From the NCBI GenBank assembly GCA_019637225.1, contig JAHBWC010000082.1:1-35962 (forward strand): a DNA stretch of 35,962 bases, written 5' to 3'. The position numbers were made by a program, and so were the translations under genes. Shown here one piece after another: positions 32,142-35,962 of the stretch. The notes beneath the pieces were generated by a model that saw only the letters and a program-made list of their open reading frames with translations, did not search any database and was not told where the DNA came from. This DNA is from Labilithrix sp. GTDB taxonomy: Bacteria; Myxococcota_A; Polyangia; Polyangiales; Polyangiaceae. Each line of letters begins with the position of its first letter. The stretch's first letter is position 1.

Positions 32142-33134
32142 GTGGCTCAGATGAACCTCGTGCAGGCGATCAACGACGCCTTGAAGCTCGAGATGAAGCG
32201 CGACCCGCGTGTGGTCGTGCTCGGCGAGGACGTCGGCCGCGTCGGCGGCGTGTTTCGGGTGACCCAGGGGCTCTGGGACGAGTTCGGCGACGATCGCGTC
32301 GTCGACACCCCGCTCTCCGAGGGAGGAATCCTCGGCACGGCGATCGGCATGGCGCTCTACGGGCTCGTGCCCGTCCCGGAGATCCAGTTCGCCGACTTCA
32401 TCTACCCCGGCTACGACCAGATCGTCTCCGAGCTCGCCAAGATGCGCTGGCGCTCGGGCGGCGAGTACTCCGCGAAGATGGTCGTCCGCACGCCCGTCGG
32501 CGGCGGCATTCGCGGCGGGCTCTACCACTCGCAGTCCCCCGAGTCCCTCTTCATCCACGTGGCCGGCCTCAAGGTCGTCTGCCCGGCGAACCCGTACGAC
32601 GCCAAGGGCCTGCTCCTCGCGTCCCTGCGCGATCCGGATCCGGTGCTCTTCTTCGAGCCGAAGCGCATCTACCGCGCGTCCCGCGGCGAGGTGCCCGAGG
32701 GCGACTACACCGTCGAGCTCGGCAAGGCGAAGCTCGTCCGCGAGGCGGACAGGTCCACGGGCCGGCCGGCCGTCACGATCCTCGCCTGGGGCGCCATGCT
32801 CTACGAGGCCGTCGCCGCCGCGGAGAAGGCGCTCGAGCTCGGGATCGAGTGCGAGATCGTCGACCTTCGCACGCTCTGGCCCGTCGACATCGACACGATC
32901 GCCGCCAGCGTCGAGAAGACCGGCCGCGTCATCGTCGTCCACGAGGCGCCCAAGACCTGCGGCTTCGGCGCCGAGCTGGTCGCGCTCATCAACGAGCGCT
33001 GCTTTCTGTCGCTCGAGGCGCCGCCGGTTCGCGTGGCCGGCTTCGACACACCCTTCCCGTACACGCTCGAGATGGATTACTTGCCTCTGGCTCACCGGAT
33101 CCTTCCGGCGATCGTCGAGACGGCGAAGTACTGA
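32142..33134 (+). CDS. Branched-chain 2-oxoacid dehydrogenase E1 beta subunit
   Basis: The 330-residue protein matches the transketolase-like E1beta family and reads closest to the branched-chain type. Blocks include GEDVGRVGGVFRVTQGL, DTPLSEGGILG with the cofactor-activating Glu60, IQFADFIYPGYDQI, RTPVGGGIRGGLYHSQSPE with His129, FFEPKRIYRAS and the C-terminal FDTPFPYTLE. All catalytic landmarks I can recognise are present. In the alpha2beta2 E1 the beta subunit supplies the Glu and the aminopyrimidine side of the thiamine diphosphate site, while alpha supplies the diphosphate and Mg side. The start was set at GTG 32142 (VAQMNLVQAIN) because GGAGG lies at 32127-32131, 10 bases upstream; ATG 32151 is the alternative. 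E2 follows after 20 bp. Confidence 0.95.
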   Translation: MAQMNLVQAINDALKLEMKRDPRVVVLGEDVGRVGGVFRVTQGLWDEFGDDRVVDTPLSEGGILGTAIGMALYGLVPVPEIQFADFIYPGYDQIVSELAKMRWRSGGEYSAKMVVRTPVGGGIRGGLYHSQSPESLFIHVAGLKVVCPANPYDAKGLLLASLRDPDPVLFFEPKRIYRASRGEVPEGDYTVELGKAKLVREADRSTGRPAVTILAWGAMLYEAVAAAEKALELGIECEIVDLRTLWPVDIDTIAASVEKTGRVIVVHEAPKTCGFGAELVALINERCFLSLEAPPVRVAGFDTPFPYTLEMDYLPLAHRILPAIVETAKY

Positions 33135-33154
33135 GAGGCCAGGAGAATAGCGAG

Positions 33155-34558
33155 ATGGCGCGCTGGGAATTCAAGCTTCCGGACATCGGCGAAGGCGTCA
33201 CCGAGGGCGAGATCGTCGCGTGGCACATCAAGCCGGGCGACGTGATCAAGGAAGACGCCCCGATGGTCGAGGTCATGACCGACAAGGCGACCGTCATGAT
33301 CACGTCGCCGCGTGCGGGCACCATCGTCGAGACGCGCGGCGCGATCGGCACGATCGTGGCCGTCCACGGCGTCCTCGTCGTGTTCGACCTCGGCGGAGAG
33401 GCGACCGCCGCGGCGCCGGCGGCGCACGCCGCGAACGGACACGCGAACGGCAACGGCGCGTCGAGCAAGGGCGAGCCGGCGGCGACCGCGGTCGGCGACA
33501 TCAAGGAGCACCTGCCGGGGCTCTCCGCCTCCGCTCCCTCCGTCGGCGCCGCGCGCAGCGGCGGCGGCGCGATCGGCGGCGGCGCGCTCCAGGGCTACTT
33601 CAACGACAAGCCCCTCGCGACGCCCGCGACGCGCAAGCTCGCGCGCGACATGAACGTCGACCTCCGCGCGGTGCCGCCGACCGGCCCGCAGGGGCGCGTG
33701 ACGAAGACCGACGTGGAGGCCTTCGCGAAGGCCCCGAGCGCGGCGGCGCGCCCACCCGCGGCCGAGCCGACCTCGGAGGCCCCGCGCGCGCAGGCGCCCG
33801 CCGCGAGCGCCTACGCCCCGGTGAAGATCGGCGCGCCTTCGGCGGCCGAGGCCGCGCTCGAGGAGCGCGTCCCGTTCGCCGGAATGCGCCGCAAGATCTC
33901 GCAGAAGATGGCGCAGTCGAAGCACACCGCGGCGCACTTCACGTTCGTCGAGGAGTGCGACGTCGGCAAGCTCAAGGCGCTCCGCGCCCGGATGAAGCCG
34001 CGCGCCGAGGCTCAAGGCGTGAAGCTCAGCTTCCTCCCGTTCATCGTGAAGGCGGTCGTCGCGGGCCTGAAGAAGCACCCGATCCTCAACAGCGCGCTCG
34101 ACGAGACGACGAACGAGCTCGTCTACCGCAAGTACTACAACATCGGCATGGCGGCCTCGACCGACGCCGGGCTCATGGTCCCGGTCATCAAGGACGCCGA
34201 CAGGAAGAGCCTGCTCGACATCGCGCGCGACGTGTCGCGCCTCGCCGCCGACGCCAAGGCGGGCAAGGCCAAGGCCGAGGACCTCCAGGGCTCGACGTTC
34301 ACGATCACCTCGCTGGGCGCGGACGGCGGGCTCTTCGCGACGCCGATCCTCAACTTCCCCGAGGTCGGCATCCTCGGCGTCCACCAGATCAAGCAGAAGC
34401 CCGTCGTGCGCGACGGTCAGATCGTGATCGGCGAGGTGATGCTCCTGTCGCTCTCGTTCGATCACCGGATCGTCGACGGGCACATCGGCGCGGCGTTCGC
34501 CTACGACGTCATCCGCTGGCTCGAAGACCCCGAGAGCCTGTTCCTCGAGATGGCCTGA
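33155..34558 (+). CDS. Dihydrolipoamide acyltransferase (E2) of a branched-chain-type 2-oxoacid dehydrogenase
   Basis: The 467-residue protein has one lipoyl domain at about 1-77, with the lipoylated Lys44 in EVMTDKATV. An Ala/Gly/Asn-rich hinge follows, then a peripheral subunit-binding domain at about 150-190 (ATPATRKLARDMNVDLRAVP) and a second Ala/Pro hinge. The acyltransferase domain runs from about 230 to 467 and ends with SFDHRIVDGHIG, where His437 and Asp441 are the catalytic pair. E2 forms the core that binds E1 and E3 and transfers the acyl group to CoA. A single lipoyl domain, EVMTDKA and a BCKDH-like E1beta partner favour the branched-chain complex over pyruvate dehydrogenase, but substrate is not proven. 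E3 (lipoamide dehydrogenase) is not in the window. AGGAGA precedes the ATG at 33155. Confidence 0.95.
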   Translation: MARWEFKLPDIGEGVTEGEIVAWHIKPGDVIKEDAPMVEVMTDKATVMITSPRAGTIVETRGAIGTIVAVHGVLVVFDLGGEATAAAPAAHAANGHANGNGASSKGEPAATAVGDIKEHLPGLSASAPSVGAARSGGGAIGGGALQGYFNDKPLATPATRKLARDMNVDLRAVPPTGPQGRVTKTDVEAFAKAPSAAARPPAAEPTSEAPRAQAPAASAYAPVKIGAPSAAEAALEERVPFAGMRRKISQKMAQSKHTAAHFTFVEECDVGKLKALRARMKPRAEAQGVKLSFLPFIVKAVVAGLKKHPILNSALDETTNELVYRKYYNIGMAASTDAGLMVPVIKDADRKSLLDIARDVSRLAADAKAGKAKAEDLQGSTFTITSLGADGGLFATPILNFPEVGILGVHQIKQKPVVRDGQIVIGEVMLLSLSFDHRIVDGHIGAAFAYDVIRWLEDPESLFLEMA

Positions 34559-34560
34559 GA

Positions 34561-34663
34561 GACGGACGGAGGCTCGGGCCGAGAGATGGGCCCGAGCGAC
34601 GGACGGAGGCTCGGGCCGAGAGATGGGCCCGAGCGACGGACGGAGGCTCGGGCCGAGAGATGG
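34561..34663. repeat. 37-bp tandem repeat of hairpins after the E2 gene
   Basis: The unit GACGGACGGAGGCTCGGGCC plus 17 more bases is repeated exactly at 34561-34597 and 34598-34634. A third copy is intact for 29 bases from 34635. Each full unit holds a perfect 9-bp hairpin; in copy 1, GCTCGGGCC (34572-34580) pairs with GGCCCGAGC (34589-34597) around an 8-base loop. The array begins two bases after the E2 stop, so it may end transcription or protect the 3' end of the message. The high identity shows recent duplication. Confidence 0.85.
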
Positions 34664-34727
34664 CCAGATCGCGCGAGGGAGACGCCTCTCCCGACGCGCC
34701 CCGCGGAAACTGATACGCTCGGCGGCG

Positions 34728-35756
34728 ATGCGGGGTCCGGCCTCCCTCCCGACGCGCCCGTGCGCCGGTCGTCGTGTCCGCCGGCGGCGCGCGTGGGCCG
34801 GCGCGTTCGCCGCGGCGCTCGCGTGGAGCGCGCCCGCGATCGCCGACGACGCCCAGCCGTCCGCCGAGCGGCTCAAGGCCGCCGCCGAGGAGTTCGACCG
34901 CGGTCGCCGCGCGTACCTCGCGAAGGACTTCGAGCAGGCCGCGGGCCACTTCGAGAACGCGTTCCGGGACGCGCCCAGCAAGGAGACGCTCCGCCTCGCG
35001 ATCCGCGCGCGGCGCGACGCGAAGCAGCCGGAGCGCGCCGCCACGCTCGCCGCCGTCGCGCAGGAGAAATACGCCCGCGACGCGCCGACGGTGGACCTCG
35101 CGAGGGAGACGCTCGCGGAGGCGTCGCCGCTCTTGGCGGAGTACGTCATCGCGTGCGCGTCGCCCTGCACGATCGCCGTCGGCTCACGCGTCGTCTCGCA
35201 GTCGGACGCCCTGAGGCACCGCGTCTACCTCACGCCGGGGGCGCAGGACCTCGGCGTCAGCTTCCAGCAGGGCGGCTCCCTGTCGACGCACGTCGACGGC
35301 GCGAAGGGCAGCTCGACGGCCCTGACCTTCGAGCCGCCGCCGGCCCCGATCGCACCGGCCGCGCCGCCGTCCCCCGCGCGCCCCCCGCACGACGACGGCG
35401 CTCGGCCCCCACCGCCCGCGGAGAAGCCGCTCGGTCCGGTCGTCTTCTTCATCGGCGCGGGCGTGACGGTCGCCGCCGGGGCCGCCACGATCGTCTCCGG
35501 GATCGCGACCGTGAACGATCCCGGACGTGATGCAGTGCGGCGTGAGTGCGTCGGGCAGGGAGAGGCGTGCCCGCTCTACCAGCAGGGGCAGGACGCCGAG
35601 ACCCGTACGAACGTGTTGCTCGGCGTGACCATCGGCGCCGCGGTCTTTACCGGCGTCGTGGGCCTCCTGTTCACGCAATGGTCGAGCTCTCCGCCGGCCG
35701 CGCGCTCGGCCGCGCGCGTTCGGGTCTCGCCGTTCGGTCTGACAGGTAGGTTCTGA
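34728..35756 (+). CDS. Exported TPR-like membrane protein of unknown function
   Basis: The 342-residue protein starts with a signal peptide: an Arg-rich segment RRVRRRRAWAG, a hydrophobic run AFAAALAWSAPA and a likely cleavage after AIA before DDAQPS. The next 90 residues form TPR-like helices (AAAEEFDRGRRAYLAKDFEQ, AAGHFENAFRDAPSKETLRL). A beta-rich middle part has two Cys at about 143-147 (ACASPC). A Pro-rich linker is followed by two hydrophobic helices (VVFFIGAGVTVAAGAATIVS and NVLLGVTIGAAVFTGVVGLL) near the C-terminus, with a pair of Cys between them. The layout recalls myxobacterial periplasmic TPR/PEGA-type proteins often encoded next to Ser/Thr kinases. ATG 34728 follows TGATACGCT by eight bases, so leaderless transcription is possible. 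No function is assigned. Confidence 0.75.
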   Translation: MRGPASLPTRPCAGRRVRRRRAWAGAFAAALAWSAPAIADDAQPSAERLKAAAEEFDRGRRAYLAKDFEQAAGHFENAFRDAPSKETLRLAIRARRDAKQPERAATLAAVAQEKYARDAPTVDLARETLAEASPLLAEYVIACASPCTIAVGSRVVSQSDALRHRVYLTPGAQDLGVSFQQGGSLSTHVDGAKGSSTALTFEPPPAPIAPAAPPSPARPPHDDGARPPPPAEKPLGPVVFFIGAGVTVAAGAATIVSGIATVNDPGRDAVRRECVGQGEACPLYQQGQDAETRTNVLLGVTIGAAVFTGVVGLLFTQWSSSPPAARSAARVRVSPFGLTGRF

Positions 35757-35821
35757 GCCTGGATCGCCGGCGCCCCATATCCGGCCCGCGCCGCCGCCTT
35801 CTCGCGGGGACGGCGGTTTGG

Positions 35822-35830
35822 TGGTCTAAT
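35822..35830 (+). promoter_or_regulatory. Candidate extended -10 of the Ser/Thr kinase gene
   Basis: TGGTCTAAT contains TCTAAT, one base from TATAAT, preceded by TG. It ends 10 bases before the kinase ATG. No clear -35 is visible. Confidence 0.3.
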
Positions 35831-35840
35831 CGTGTAGGGG

Positions 35841-35962
35841 ATGGCGAAGCTCCTCGCGACGGACAGTGAAGGCGAGCGGCTCGATCGCTTCGAGTTGGTC
35901 GCGGAGCTCGCGAGCGGCGGGATGGCCACGGTGTATCTCGCGCGCCTGTCGGGCGTCGCGGG
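35841..35962 (+). CDS. N-terminus of a Hanks-type Ser/Thr protein kinase (partial, runs off the right edge)
   Basis: An open frame starts with ATG at 35841 and continues to the end, giving 40 residues. It reads MAKLLATDSEGERLDRFELV and then AELASGGMATVYLARLSGVA. The segment ELASGGMATVYLA is the glycine-rich ATP-binding loop of bacterial Ser/Thr kinases, where GxGGMxxVYLA is very characteristic. The catalytic Lys and later motifs lie beyond the window. Such kinases are numerous in Myxococcota and often have C-terminal TPR or sensor domains. A GGGG run precedes the ATG. The exported TPR-like gene ends 84 bp upstream. Confidence 0.85.
   Translation, partial: MAKLLATDSEGERLDRFELVAELASGGMATVYLARLSGVA

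Overview
The window is very GC-rich DNA with dense coding on both strands and strong G/C bias at third codon positions. It suggests a member of the Myxococcota, probably of the Sorangiineae/Polyangiales type. The pointers are a giant tetratricopeptide-repeat protein, proline-rich multidomain regulators, a Hanks-type Ser/Thr kinase, several lipoproteins and a branched-chain 2-oxoacid dehydrogenase cluster. This assignment is an inference from style, not from a phylogenetic marker. I saw no tRNA, rRNA, CRISPR array, insertion sequence or prophage gene. No gene-free stretch exceeds 300 bases; the longest gaps are about 210-230 bp, and their inverted repeats are listed.

Layout. 1-2079 (minus): the start of an unknown proline-rich protein, then a diacylglycerol-kinase-family lipid kinase and a PlsC-like acyltransferase in a tight pair. 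2266-14614 (plus): a 3868-residue TPR protein followed at once by a DUF374 acyltransferase, so phospholipid genes flank the giant on both sides. 14701-15522 (plus): a lipoprotein. 15578-19024 (minus): ridA, recR, ybaB and dnaX, the last three being the classic dnaX-ybaB-recR replication/repair cluster. 19164-20678 (plus): a GT-C-like membrane protein. 20692-24081 (minus): a DUF937-TM-OmpA fusion, then etfA and etfB. 24311-28652 (plus): a DUF3943-like protein, nadB, a degenerate CPBP-family membrane protein and a DUF4142 lipoprotein. 28692-30836 (minus): a TPR protein with a C-terminal winged-helix domain. 31047-34558 (plus): E1alpha, E1beta and E2 of a branched-chain-type 2-oxoacid dehydrogenase. 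34561-34663: a tandem hairpin repeat. 34728-35756 (plus): an exported TPR-like protein. 35841-end (plus): the start of a Ser/Thr kinase.

How the genes work together. Electron-transfer flavoprotein and the branched-chain 2-oxoacid dehydrogenase are both central to amino-acid and fatty-acid breakdown; in myxobacteria the latter also supplies iso-branched acyl-CoA primers. NadB starts de novo NAD synthesis. The acyltransferases and lipid kinase point to phosphatidate metabolism.

The most unusual observation is that the E1alpha subunit, although fully open and co-encoded with apparently intact E1beta and E2, has lost the thiamine-diphosphate/Mg signature, the paired Asn and the His-containing loop. 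Others are an inactive-looking CPBP protein, an enlarged recognition loop in EtfB, a 37-bp tandem hairpin array after the E2 gene, and several perfect palindromes in divergent promoter regions.
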